A stretch of 64,000 bases of DNA from Treponema sp. CETP13 (GCA_001885315.1 MLPZ01000001.1:62001-126000); one strand, 5' to 3'. Positions 8,097 to 17,278 are shown, numbered from the stretch's first letter. Numbers and translations: made by a program. Notes: generated by a model from the sequence alone, not told the origin.

Positions 8097-9464
8097 CTAC
8101 TTAGAAGATTTATCTATATTGTCTTTTAAATCTTCTAATATTTTGTTATACATTTTACTGTCTATTATGTATTTTGTTCTGTAAACTATATAGCTTAATA
8201 GAAACATAAATAAAGGAAATATAAGCATAGCTGCTTTCATAATCCAAAGTCCTTGAGTAGAAACATCTGCTGCACTTTTTGCTGCATTAATTCCTGAGAA
8301 AACAACTACTATACCGGTTATTCCAGAGGCAATTGCTCCACTCAATTTGTAGATAAGAGGTTGTATCGAAAAGGTAATACTTTCATTTCGTTTGCCGAAT
8401 TTCCATTCTCCATATTCAACTGTATCGGTTAAAAAAACTAAGCAAAGTATTTGAATCAACCCTTCGCTAAAGAAAATTAATACACCTGCAAATCCTATGG
8501 GTATCATATTCATAGGGGATATAAAAAAGATAACATAGCCTATTGCGACACCTATAGTAGCGGTTGTATATAATTGCTTACGCGTCCATTTGTTGCTAAA
8601 AATAGGGAAAAGAATCAGAGCGCTAATTTGAGAAATTCCTAAAATAACAGCAAATATAGTATACATTCCTTCATTACCGTATGCGTATTTAAAAAAGTAT
8701 AGACCAAAGCTAGTTGTTGTAAGGTATCCAATCATAAAAAGAGTCATAGAAATTGCGATAAATAAAAGTTGATCATTTTTGAAAATAACTTTTATCATGC
8801 CTTTAAGAGAAGTTCTCTCTGAGTTTAATGTTTTTTTTGCAGGAACTTTTGTTCCAATAATAGTAATAGATTGAAAAATCCATAAAATAGAGACTGCTCC
8901 AATAGCAAAAATAGTATAAGCCTTTGACATACTGCCGGTGTGTTTTTCAAGAACAGCCGTAATTGGTACAATCCCAGCTACTACTGTAAATGTTCCTATA
9001 TTTGCACAAATACGGGCAATTGAACCTATTTTTTCACGTTCTTTTTGATTTGAGCTTAAAGCCGGAAGCATAGACCAAAAAGAAATATCATTTACGGTAT
9101 AAGCCATTCCCCATAAAACATAGAAGATACTAAAAATAAGAACATACTGAGATCCATTAACACCTAACCCAGTAAAAAGTAGTATTGTCAATACTCCGCT
9201 TAAAAATGCACCAATAATTATCCACGGCTTAAATTTACCCCATCGAGTTTTTGTGTTATCTATAATAGTTCCCATAACAGGATCGTTTAGTGCATCAAAT
9301 ATTCTAGCCCCTATAATCACAGTTGTAATCTGTAATATTACATTGTCAGGTAGACTTAAAATATCGGTTAAATAATAAATTAAATACATTGCTATAAGAG
9401 AATAGACCATATCTCTTCCAACTGTTCCTAGTCCAAATGTATATCGGTTTTGTTTATAATCCAT
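8097..9464 (-). CDS. GPH-family (MelB-like) sugar:cation symporter
   Basis: A 455-residue membrane protein with about 12 hydrophobic segments. The N-terminus GLGTVGRDMVYSLIAMYLIYYLTD and the cytoplasmic loop DALNDPVMGTIIDNTKTRWGKFKPWI are the signature of the glycoside-pentoside-hexuronide family, which imports sugars with Na+ or H+. The substrate is not visible. An upstream ATG at 9482 is open, but AAGGGG lies 6 bases before the ATG at 9464, so I chose the latter. It stands alone, convergent with tsaD. Confidence 0.85.
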   Translation of the reverse strand: MDYKQNRYTFGLGTVGRDMVYSLIAMYLIYYLTDILSLPDNVILQITTVIIGARIFDALNDPVMGTIIDNTKTRWGKFKPWIIIGAFLSGVLTILLFTGLGVNGSQYVLIFSIFYVLWGMAYTVNDISFWSMLPALSSNQKEREKIGSIARICANIGTFTVVAGIVPITAVLEKHTGSMSKAYTIFAIGAVSILWIFQSITIIGTKVPAKKTLNSERTSLKGMIKVIFKNDQLLFIAISMTLFMIGYLTTTSFGLYFFKYAYGNEGMYTIFAVILGISQISALILFPIFSNKWTRKQLYTTATIGVAIGYVIFFISPMNMIPIGFAGVLIFFSEGLIQILCLVFLTDTVEYGEWKFGKRNESITFSIQPLIYKLSGAIASGITGIVVVFSGINAAKSAADVSTQGLWIMKAAMLIFPLFMFLLSYIVYRTKYIIDSKMYNKILEDLKDNIDKSSK

Positions 9465-9601
9465 AAAAATCCCCTTAATCATATATTATGGCATAATTGT
9501 AAAGTAAAAACAGGTTGGTTTTATTTTTATAAGGTTTAAATATCATAGATATATATTATTAAAAAATTTTTTGTGTACAGAAGATATTAAGGTAAAATAA
9601 C

Positions 9602-9630
9602 TTGACTCTATGTTAAAAAAATGTTATATT
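9602..9630 (+). promoter_or_regulatory. Promoter of the aroF-tyrA leader
   Basis: TTGACT at 9602-9607 and TATATT at 9625-9630 are 17 bases apart, with a TGT extended -10 element directly before the -10. The predicted start site (about 9636-9638) coincides with the leader-peptide ATG at 9638. Confidence 0.8.
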
Positions 9631-9637
9631 AATACAA

Positions 9638-9763
9638 ATGAATACAGTTACGACCCGTTGGGCATATACCAGTTCGAACTTTTCCTCGCTTTTTACAGAG
9701 GTTTACTTTTACTATTATTACTGGTTTTATTGTTGCCCTCGGAGCGTTCATGTGCGGCATTAA
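9638..9763 (+). CDS. Aromatic amino acid attenuator leader peptide
   Basis: A 41-codon open frame begins at ATG 9638 and ends at TAA 9761. Residues 22-31 read VYFYYYYWFY: nine consecutive Tyr, Phe or Trp codons after the Val, a density not expected by chance. Further F, W and Y residues lie earlier (W8, Y10, F15, F19). An intrinsic terminator follows 43 bases later, then the aroF and tyrA genes. This is the layout of a ribosome-mediated attenuator like pheL or trpL: ribosomes stalling for scarce Tyr or Phe would favour an antiterminator. There is no Shine-Dalgarno sequence; the predicted transcript begins at or just before the ATG, so the peptide may be read from a leaderless RNA. A 65-codon frame in another phase overlaps it and is a shadow. 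Confidence 0.82.
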   Translation: MNTVTTRWAYTSSNFSSLFTEVYFYYYYWFYCCPRSVHVRH

Positions 9764-9805
9764 TTTGCGTGCATGATTACTGTATTTTTGGAATACGTAA
9801 ATTGT

Positions 9806-9835
9806 AGAGGCTCCTAATAAGGAGCCTCTTTTTTT
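9806..9835 (+). terminator. Attenuator terminator before aroF
   Basis: AGAGGCTCC (9806-9814), loop TAATAA, and GGAGCCTCT (9821-9829) form a perfect 9-bp hairpin followed by a run of seven Ts. A GGAGC at 9741-9745 inside the leader-peptide frame could pair with GCTCC at 9810-9814, offering a competing antiterminator. Confidence 0.88.
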
Positions 9836-9877
9836 ATGTTCAATGCTATTTATTGTAAATAATTTTAGGAGTAAAAA

Positions 9878-10924
9878 ATGATTATTGTATTAAAACCGAA
9901 CACACCACAAGAGGAAATAGATGCCTTTCAGCGTTTATTTGAACAACAAGGATTAGGCACTCATCTGTCAAAAGGTGTCAACACAACTATTTTAGGATTA
10001 GTTGGTGATACAAGTAGCATGAATGAAAAAACCATTGCTGCAAATCATCTTGTTGATCATGTAGTGCGAGTACAAGAACCATATAAAATGGCAAATCGTA
10101 AATTTCACCCAGAAGATACTGTGATTGCGGTTGCTTCTAAGGCAGCTGCAAAAGATAATCATAATAATGGATTCGCTTTTTTTGGTAAATCTCATTTTTC
10201 TGTAATAGCAGGCCCTTGTTCTGTAGAGGGTGAAGACCAATTAGTAGGAATTGCACGTGCTGTAAAAGCTTCGGGGGCTACTTTTTTACGAGGAGGGGCA
10301 TTTAAACCTAGAACTTCTCCTTACTCTTTTCAGGGGCTTGGAAAAGAAGGAATCCATCTTTTAGAACTAGCTAAAAAAGCAACGGGACTTCCGATTGTAA
10401 CCGAAGTCATGGCGATAAAACAACTTGAAGTTATGCAAAATGTCGATGTCATACAAATAGGTGCTCGTAATATGCAAAATTTTGATTTACTTAAAGAAGT
10501 TGGTAAATGCGGAAAACCTGTATTGCTAAAGCGTGGGCTTTCTGCCACGATAAAAGAGTTTTTAATGTCTGCAGAGTACATTATGAGTGAAGGAAACGAT
10601 AATGTCATTCTTTGTGAACGTGGTATTCGAACTTTTGATAACTATACACGAAATTGCCTCGATTTAAGTGCTGTTCCATATCTAAAAAAAGTATCCCATT
10701 TACCAGTTGTCATTGATCCTTCGCATGCTTGTGGTATTTCTTGGATGGTTGAACCTCTGTCAAAAGCTGCTATAGCAGCGGGAGCTGATGGTTTGATGAT
10801 AGAAGTACATAATAATCCAGAGAAAGCCTTGAGCGATGGAGAGCAGTCTCTCACGCCAAAACAGTTCGACTCTTTAATGCAAAAACTTGAAGGGTATATT
10901 AAACTAGAAGAGCGGAGTTTGTAA
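9878..10924 (+). CDS. aroF: 3-deoxy-7-phosphoheptulonate (DAHP) synthase
   Basis: The 348-residue enzyme condenses phosphoenolpyruvate and erythrose 4-phosphate, the first step of the shikimate pathway. Residues 1-70 form a ferredoxin-like regulatory domain (MIIVLKPNTPQEEI) seen in the type I-beta class. The catalytic barrel follows, with SVIAGPCSVEGEDQL, RGGAFKPRTSPYSFQG, QIGARNMQNF, LLKRG and VIDPSHACG; these hold the PEP- and metal-binding residues, including the Cys after AGP and the His of DPSHA. AGGAG precedes the ATG. The stop overlaps the tyrA start by one base (TAATG), so the two are coupled. Control is probably by the upstream attenuator. Confidence 0.95.
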   Translation: MIIVLKPNTPQEEIDAFQRLFEQQGLGTHLSKGVNTTILGLVGDTSSMNEKTIAANHLVDHVVRVQEPYKMANRKFHPEDTVIAVASKAAAKDNHNNGFAFFGKSHFSVIAGPCSVEGEDQLVGIARAVKASGATFLRGGAFKPRTSPYSFQGLGKEGIHLLELAKKATGLPIVTEVMAIKQLEVMQNVDVIQIGARNMQNFDLLKEVGKCGKPVLLKRGLSATIKEFLMSAEYIMSEGNDNVILCERGIRTFDNYTRNCLDLSAVPYLKKVSHLPVVIDPSHACGISWMVEPLSKAAIAAGADGLMIEVHNNPEKALSDGEQSLTPKQFDSLMQKLEGYIKLEERSL

Positions 10925-11829
10925 TGATTTATGGTTTTATAGGAATGGGACTAATGGGAGGTTCTCTTGCAAAGGCTGTTCGTAAGTATGTTGTAAAAGA
11001 TGGTGATAAAATTTATGGATATGACAAACGTAAATCTGTGCTAGAAGACGCTATGCTTGATGGAACTCTTGATGCTATGTTTGTTGCAAAAGACTTTCCA
11101 GATTCAGCCTTAAGCACAATGTTACTTAATTGTGATCTTGTCTATGTATGTTTGTACCCAGAGGCAACATTAGAGTTTATTCTAAGACATCAAAATGATT
11201 TTAAAAGTGATGCAATTATTACAGATATTGCAGGTGTTAAACAAAAACTTTGTGCAGGTTTAGATAAGTATTTTACTCGTTCTGATGTTACAGTAATTCC
11301 AGGCCATCCAATGGCAGGGAGTGAGAGAGAAGGATATACTCACTCGAATAGTGAAATATTTAAAGGACGAAATTATATTTTTATTACGTATAAAAACCAT
11401 ACCATTGAAGAAGAATCTCAAAAAAGAGATGTTGATCCGAAAAAGCTAGAAGTTTTAAAATCGCTTGCACGAAAAATTGGATTTACTAATATCATTGAGA
11501 CGACTCCTAAAAACCATGACCATAAAATTACGTTTACATCACAATTGTGCCATGTAATAGCCTCTGCTCTTGTTGATAGTGCCGAAGATACGTCAATAAC
11601 AGATTTTGGTGGGGGGAGTTTTGAAGATTTAACTCGAATTGCTATGATAAATGCACCTCTTTGGGCTGAGTTATTTACTGCAGACAAAAAAGAGCTTTTA
11701 GATCATATAGAGAGTTTTGAAAATTCTCTTGATGTTCTTAAAAAAACTATTGAAAATGAAGAATGTGAAAATATAAAAAATATACTCGAAAATGTTCGAA
11801 AAAAGCGTATTGAAATGGCAACACATTGA
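10924..11829 (+). CDS. tyrA: Prephenate dehydrogenase
   Basis: This 301-residue oxidoreductase converts prephenate to 4-hydroxyphenylpyruvate, the tyrosine branch. The N-terminal Rossmann motif is GFIGMGLMGGSLAKAV, followed by DIAGVKQKL and the substrate-binding PGHPMAGSEREG (the His of GHPM is catalytic). FTSQLCHVIASAL and SFEDLTRIA lie in the helical C-terminal domain. No chorismate mutase or ACT domain is present. It is translationally coupled to aroF. An insertion of charged residues (about 157-180, EEESQKRDVDPKK) is slightly longer than usual. Confidence 0.93.
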   Translation: MIYGFIGMGLMGGSLAKAVRKYVVKDGDKIYGYDKRKSVLEDAMLDGTLDAMFVAKDFPDSALSTMLLNCDLVYVCLYPEATLEFILRHQNDFKSDAIITDIAGVKQKLCAGLDKYFTRSDVTVIPGHPMAGSEREGYTHSNSEIFKGRNYIFITYKNHTIEEESQKRDVDPKKLEVLKSLARKIGFTNIIETTPKNHDHKITFTSQLCHVIASALVDSAEDTSITDFGGGSFEDLTRIAMINAPLWAELFTADKKELLDHIESFENSLDVLKKTIENEECENIKNILENVRKKRIEMATH

Positions 11830-11860
11830 CAATTTAAAGGGTAAATCTTATTATTAAATA

Positions 11861-12394
11861 ATGGCTGATGTAAGTATACTTGATAAGGCACTTAGACGAG
11901 TGCCAAACTTTCCAAAACCGGGTGTTCTTTTTTATGATATAACCGGTATTTTAGTTGAACCTAAAGCTTTTCGCTTTTGTATTGACCAGATGGTGGAGCT
12001 CTATAAAAATGGTAAAATTGATGCTGTTGCTGGAGTTGAGTCACGTGGCTTTTTGTTTGCTGCAACTTTAGCTGACCGATTAGAGATACCTCTTATTCTT
12101 ATAAGAAAAAAAGGTAAACTTCCTGGGGAGACATATTCGTGTAAATATTCGCTTGAATATGGAGAAGCTGAAGTCGAGGTTCATAAATCGGACATTCAAG
12201 AAGGCCAGAAAGTGCTTGTTATTGATGATCTTATTGCAACAGGTGGAACTTTAAAAGCTTCTAAGCAAGTTCTTGAACAAGGTGGAGCAAAAGTAATCGA
12301 GTTTTTTGGAGTAGTAGGGCTTCCTTTTTTACATTATGAAAAAGTGCTCGAACCTGTTAAGGTTACAACTCTTATAAACTATGATTGTGAGTAA
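11861..12394 (+). CDS. apt: Adenine phosphoribosyltransferase
   Basis: A 177-residue salvage enzyme making AMP from adenine and PRPP. The PRPP-binding motif VLVIDDLIATGGTLKA (around residue 125) is exact. Upstream are PGVLFYDITG, AGVESRGFLFAATLA and KGKLPGETYSCKYSLEYG, all typical of Apt. Length is normal. It lies 31 bases after tyrA and may be co-transcribed with aroF-tyrA. Confidence 0.95.
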   Translation: MADVSILDKALRRVPNFPKPGVLFYDITGILVEPKAFRFCIDQMVELYKNGKIDAVAGVESRGFLFAATLADRLEIPLILIRKKGKLPGETYSCKYSLEYGEAEVEVHKSDIQEGQKVLVIDDLIATGGTLKASKQVLEQGGAKVIEFFGVVGLPFLHYEKVLEPVKVTTLINYDCE

Positions 12395-12415
12395 ATCACA
12401 GAATTAGTCATTACT

Positions 12416-12429
12416 GTATGATATCATAC
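12416..12429. promoter_or_regulatory. Palindromic operator candidate upstream of superoxide reductase
   Basis: GTATGATATCATAC is a perfect 14-bp palindrome in the 99-base gap between apt and the desulfoferrodoxin gene. It has no T-tract. It could be the binding site of a redox-responsive repressor, but no regulator is identified here. Confidence 0.4.
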
Positions 12430-12493
12430 TGGTGTATTGCGTAAGTAGTTCTTGCTATTTATTAAATTATACAAAAGAATTTGGAGGTTTAAA

Positions 12494-12874
12494 ATGAAAG
12501 AAGTTGTATTTTACGTATGTGATACATGCGGAAACCTTGTTGCTATGATTAATGATTCTGGTGTAAATCCTGTTTGCTGTGGTGAAAAGATGCGAAAACT
12601 TGTACCGGGTGAAATTGATGCTGCAACAGAAAAACATGTTCCTTTTGTTACTGTAAAAGGTGATACCCTAACAGTACAAGTTGGTGAAGTTCCTCATCCA
12701 ATGACTGCAGAACATTATATTCAGTGGGTATATGTTCAAACAGAAAAAGGTTCACAACTTAAGAAATTTAGTCCAAATGATGCTCCAAAGGCTACTTTTG
12801 AACTTACAGATGATAAAGCAATTGCAGTATATGAATATTGTAATCTTCATGGTCTGTGGAAAAAAGAATTATAG
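12494..12874 (+). CDS. dfx: Desulfoferrodoxin (class I superoxide reductase)
   Basis: The 126-residue protein reduces superoxide to peroxide in anaerobes without releasing oxygen. The N-terminal desulforedoxin domain has all four iron ligands (CDTCG near residues 10-13 and the CC of PVCCGEKM). The catalytic neelaredoxin domain has VPHPMTAEHYI and the C-terminal CNLHGLW, supplying the four His and one Cys of the square-pyramidal centre. The start at 12494 is fixed by GGAGG 6 bases upstream; an upstream in-frame start at 12452 lacks a ribosome site. Confidence 0.94.
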   Translation: MKEVVFYVCDTCGNLVAMINDSGVNPVCCGEKMRKLVPGEIDAATEKHVPFVTVKGDTLTVQVGEVPHPMTAEHYIQWVYVQTEKGSQLKKFSPNDAPKATFELTDDKAIAVYEYCNLHGLWKKEL

Positions 12875-13062
12875 AAGAACCGGAATTTTAGATTTTTTAT
12901 GCAAATTGAGTACATAAAAAACAAATTTTGAGCTAGCTCTATGTATAATACCTGTTACGAGAATCTTCTTTTAGAGAGATATTTCTTAGCAGGCATTTTT
13001 TTATACATTTAACCGAACTATCAGCAGCTATTTCGTTAAACTTATTTAATTGCACCCTAATT

Positions 13063-13431
13063 TTATTTATTGTTGCTACGCATTTGTTTTGTGAATACTA
13101 TAATTGCTAAACACATAACTACAACAGCATATCCAATTATCCACCATAGATGAGATAGTATAGCATTATAGTCCCCCGATAAAGCAAGCCGTCCTGCCGT
13201 AACAGTATGTGAAAATGGAAGTAATTCGGCAATTTTCTTAAAAAATCCTTCAACAAGATCTAGATCAAACCAAGTACCAGAAAGCCATGCCGTTACATTT
13301 GTTAGTAAAGCTCCGCATATACCACCTACTTGTCTCTCAGTGAGTACACTGCCTCATAGTAATCCCATTGCAATAAAGAATACTGCTGCTGGAATTAGCA
13401 CCGTAATGGATAGTAAAATATTTAAAGTAGC
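13063..13431 (-). pseudogene. ABC-2 type transporter permease remnant
   Basis: The minus strand encodes the C-terminal part of an ABC-2 membrane permease: GSVLTERQVGGICGALLTNVTAW, then LLPFSHTV and a last hydrophobic helix ending in a basic tail (KQMRSNNK, stop at 13063). Reading is interrupted by an in-frame TGA at 13354-13356 between GLL and GSV, where intact homologues usually have an aromatic residue. The 5' part (ATPase-contacting half and most helices) is missing; an in-frame stop lies directly upstream at 13432. The remnant is therefore truncated and nonsense-mutated. The rest of the gap (12875-13062 and 13432-13503) shows no gene. Confidence 0.75.
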
Positions 13432-13503
13432 TTATTTCATTTTATAGAGGAATTTCTAAAAAAAAGGCTTTATTAATATTTGAAAAAAAGTAGTTTTGTT
13501 ATT

Positions 13504-16364
13504 TTAGTGAGAAATATATTGTTTTAATGTTGCATAAAGTTTTTTCGGGTTTATAGGCTTAACTATATGTGCGGTTAGTTTTGAATTACTTGTTGAGCTG
13601 TTGTTTTCAATTACTGCATCGGCTGTGAGTGCAATAATAGGAACCATTTGTGCATCAGGTCTATTAAGAGCTCTTATTTGTGATGTTGCTTCATACCCAT
13701 TAAGTTTGGGCATCCGCATATCCATTAATATGGCAGAGCATTCAAATGGCTTGTATTTCTTAAACATATTTATTGCAAGAACTCCATTTTGTGCCCATTG
13801 TACAGACAAACCAAATTTTTCTAATAAGCGTATTACAATTTGAGCGTTTATATCATTATCTTCAGCTAAAAGAATATTTCCCTGTAATTTTTGTGTGAGA
13901 TATGCCATAGAAGTTGTGTTTTTATTGTAATAATCAATAAGTTGTTTCTTTGTAGCAGAAGGAAAAATAAAGTTTATATCTATTTGGGTACCTTTGTTTA
14001 GTGTGCTTTGAACTTTAATTTCTCCGCCCATGATGTCAATTAAGCGTTTTACTATGGAAAGTCCCAGTCCTGTTCCTGAGCCAATTTTTTTTCGTGCTGG
14101 ATTTTCTAGTTCTTGAGTAAAGGAATCGAACATTTTTATTTGAAAATCTTCACTCATACCAATCCCTGTATCACTTATTTTCATATGATTGGTTATTGTG
14201 TTATCTGTATTCTTTTTTAATGTGTTTTCGAATTTTATTGTACCGCCTTCTGGAGTATATTTTATAGCATTAGATAGAAGATTTAAGGCAATTTGGTTTA
14301 TTCGAATATGATCAGCTAAGATTGTTTCATTATTAGACTTACTAATAATAACAAGCTTTTGATGTTTTTCTTGGCACATAGGTTCGGTTAGTTCTTTTAT
14401 ATTGTTTAAAAATTCTGAAGGAGGGTATGGTTCTGGATGTAATTCTATTTTACTACTTTCAATTTTAGATATATCTAGAAGGTCATTAATCATACTAAGT
14501 AAAAAAACACTTGCTTTTTTTATATGGCTTATATCTTCTAATGTTTTAGTACGATTATCTATATCTTGATTAGCAAATTCGGTCATATTACAAATAGCAT
14601 TTAGAGGCGTTCTAATATCATGGCTAACACGAGATAATAATTCAGATTTTGCTTGATTGGCTTTTTCTGCTAAGTGAACAGCCTTTTTTAATTCGTTATT
14701 CTTTTTTTCTTTAGAAATTTCTACTTTTCGAAGATAGATATTGAAAAACACTAAAAAAAGAGCTAAAAGAAGGCTTACAGCAAATGATATTGCTATTTCT
14801 GGGTGCAAATAAATAAGAGATTTTATAGTAGGTTCAAATTCATTAACTGTATAAGGAGAAGTATATGTATACAAATTAGTATCTTGCATTGTTAATATAG
14901 TTTTATTTATGATTGAAGCAAGTAGAAAATTCTCGTTTTTATTAATTCCCAGTCTTAGGTGAATATTTGTTTGGGGCAATACAGAATAAATAAACATAGC
15001 GGTTTGGTCGCTATAAACAATATTTCTTGCAACATCACTTGCTAAAAAGGCTTTATCTATAGACCCGTTTAGCAAAGCATTTACACAGTCTTCTTTATTT
15101 TGAAATACTTTTAGTGTAACTGTATCTAATATTTTAGAACTTATAGAATGTTTTATATCTTCATGTATGATTCCAGCTATTTTTGTATTACCTGTATATT
15201 TTCGTCTTGTTAATTCTGCTACACTTGTTGTGTAATAAGGGATTGTTGCCACATAGCCTATTTTTTCTGCAGTCGAAAATTCTGTTCCAAAATCACAAAT
15301 AATGCTTGTGTAGGATTCTTTCCTTTTTGATTTAGAATCGATTTTTTGTTCAGAAAAAATATAATTAACAGAAAGGCCTGCTCGATGAAAAATTTCTTTG
15401 CTTAAATCAACTAATACACCTTTTATATTATTGTCTTCGAAAAAAGAAAAAGGTTTATTGTCAGGGGTCACACTTGCTGTAAAAACGATATTATTTTTTT
15501 TACATTCATCGATAAATTCTAATTCTTGTTGCGTGAAAGCTATTTGTTTATTACTTTGAGGCGCAAAATATTTAGTATACAAAGTTTGATTTAAATTGGG
15601 TTGAGTTGTACGAATTTGTTCTAGGGCATAATCTAATTCATGTATAAGTTCTGTATTGCCTTTGTTAACTACAAAATACAAAGGTAATGCATCAAACTCA
15701 GCTAAAATCCATTCATTTTCTAGAGCACGAAAATTACTAGAAACTACAGCGTCAACAGTACCATTAGCTAATGCTTGTGATCGTTGGCTAGTGTTTTCGT
15801 AAAAACAGGTATAAAGGTAAAACCTTTTGATAAAGCATATTTTTCTAAACTGATATTCCGAATATTATCAGTTAACATGCCGACTTTTATTCCATTCCAG
15901 TTGGCATAGTCTTCTATTTGGTATTTTACGTTTCCTTCTTTTACTGTTAAGATTGTGTGAGCAGTTGCAAATGGTTCTGACGAATAGGTATACATTTTTT
16001 CTCGTTCAGGTGTTTTGATAATTCCAGATAATATATCAATTTCACCATCTTGTAACATTTTTAAAGTAGCGCTCCAGCCTATGTTTTCATCGTATCCAAC
16101 ATATTCAAAATTCCAATTTGCAAAGGGAAGCATGTTTTGTAAATATTCATAACCATATCCTACTTTATTATCGTTTGCATCGATATCAAAGTATCCAGGA
16201 TAAGGATAATAGCCTATTTTTACTGTATGTCGCTCTTTTTGTGGGGAAAGGGGGGATTTTTCTGTTGCGAAAAGAGGAATCGTAAATAAAAAGAGTTGTA
16301 TTAGAAATAAAATAGCAAAAAAACTATTGCGAGAGACTTTAAAAGATACGCAGTTTCTTTTCAT
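13504..16364 (-). pseudogene. Hybrid sensor histidine kinase with two periplasmic solute-binding domains, frameshifted
   Basis: Two adjacent frames make one gene. The 5' part (16364 to about 15806) gives a signal peptide and a first solute-binding domain (KIGYYPYPGYFDID, GYGYEYLQNML). The 3' part gives a second such domain (KNNIVFTASVTPDNKPFSFF), a transmembrane helix, HisKA with the phospho-acceptor His in SRVSHDIRTPLNAI, an HATPase domain (NQIALNLLSNAIKYTPEGG, GSGTGLGLSIV) and a receiver domain (LLAEDNDINAQIV, phospho-Asp in ILMDMRMP). Adding one A to the A5 run at 15801-15805 restores a continuous join, VFYENTSQRSQALANGTVDAVV. The repaired protein would have 953 residues and resemble EvgS/BvgS-type sensors. 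It may be a true pseudogene, a homopolymer sequencing error, or phase variation. Confidence 0.82.
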
Positions 16365-16448
16365 GGGTATATATATCCTATAATAAAAATCTCCTTTTTC
16401 TTAATTATACATGATTTCTAATAAAATAAAAGATATTTCGTAAATATA

Positions 16449-16482
16449 AAAAAAAGCTCCACATTTTTGTGGGGCTTTTTTA
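16449..16482 (-). terminator. Bidirectional terminator after the glutamate synthase operon
   Basis: AGCTCCACA and TGTGGGGCT arms (with one wobble pair) enclose a T-rich loop and are flanked by A-run and T-run, so the hairpin can stop transcription on both strands. It lies 17 bases after the last gene of the minus-strand operon. Confidence 0.8.
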
Positions 16483-16498
16483 CAAATATTATAATTTT

Positions 16499-17269
16499 TT
16501 AGTTCATTACATACATTTGTTTGTATGGGTTTTTAGTGTTTGGAGTAAGTAAGCAGTAGCTGTCTGCAAGGAGTTCTTTTTCGGTTACTCCTGCTACCTC
16601 TTTGTTTTTACCAGTACCAAAGGTGTCACAAAATTTTTTTATTGCAGAAACTAGCTCTGGTACATCTGTTGCAGTAACCTTTGCAACTTCTATGTTTTTA
16701 GGTAAATCTGTAGGGGCTGAAGTTGTTCTTAAACAAATTCTTCCCCCATGCATTCCTGTTGCACAAAAAGCTCCTGTTATTAGAACTTTTTGTGAATCAC
16801 CTGTTGCTGTATCAAGACCTAAAACGACTATTGTTCCACCGGCTTGGTATTCACCTAAAAAGCTTCCCGCGTTATTACCAATTACTACGAGAGGTTGTTT
16901 TTCTTTATAAGCTTTCATGTGTATTCCAGCTCGGTAACCTGTATAGCCTTTAATAAGAATTGCACCACCACGCATTGCATACCCAGTTGCGTCTCCTGCG
17001 TTTCCGTGTACAATAATGTCTCCATCATTCATGGTATCACCGGTTGCATCTTGTACATTACCGTTTACAGTTATATTTGCACCGTCAAGATATGCTCCCA
17101 GAGCATTCCCTGGGGTTCCGTTAATGGTAATAGTTTTACCTTTAAGGCCACTTGCAACGTACCGTTGACCAATACAATTGTCTATTTCAATTTCAGTAAA
17201 AGTACTAGTACGTACTTGTTCATTTAAATCTTTAAAATGCATATCGGCATTTGGAGTAATTTTTTCCAT
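16499..17269 (-). CDS. GXGXG-domain protein of a split glutamate synthase (GltB third domain)
   Basis: The 256-residue protein is a right-handed beta helix built of GXXGXXXG repeats: GLKGKTITINGTPGNALGAYL, GNVQDATGDTM, GNAGDATGYAM, GGAILIKGYTGYRAGIHM. This is the C-terminal domain of large glutamate synthase subunits, here a free polypeptide as in archaeal-type enzymes and GlxC. In the full enzyme it is structural and lines the ammonia channel. It closes the operon asnB-amidotransferase-FMN synthase-Fe-S-FAD-GXGXG. Gap to the preceding gene is 9 bases with a GGAGA ribosome site. Confidence 0.88.
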   Translation of the reverse strand: MEKITPNADMHFKDLNEQVRTSTFTEIEIDNCIGQRYVASGLKGKTITINGTPGNALGAYLDGANITVNGNVQDATGDTMNDGDIIVHGNAGDATGYAMRGGAILIKGYTGYRAGIHMKAYKEKQPLVVIGNNAGSFLGEYQAGGTIVVLGLDTATGDSQKVLITGAFCATGMHGGRICLRTTSAPTDLPKNIEVAKVTATDVPELVSAIKKFCDTFGTGKNKEVAGVTEKELLADSYCLLTPNTKNPYKQMYVMN

Positions 17270-17278
17270 ATCTTCTCC

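Noticed and set aside
9610-9807. 65-codon open frame with a poly-Leu stretch
   Set aside because: It overlaps the leader peptide in another frame and runs through to the attenuator stem; the poly-Leu comes from the Tyr/Phe codons read out of phase, so it is a shadow.
12875-13062. Possible small gene or RNA after superoxide reductase
   Set aside because: No open frame with a ribosome site, no strong hairpin and no conserved RNA motif could be seen.
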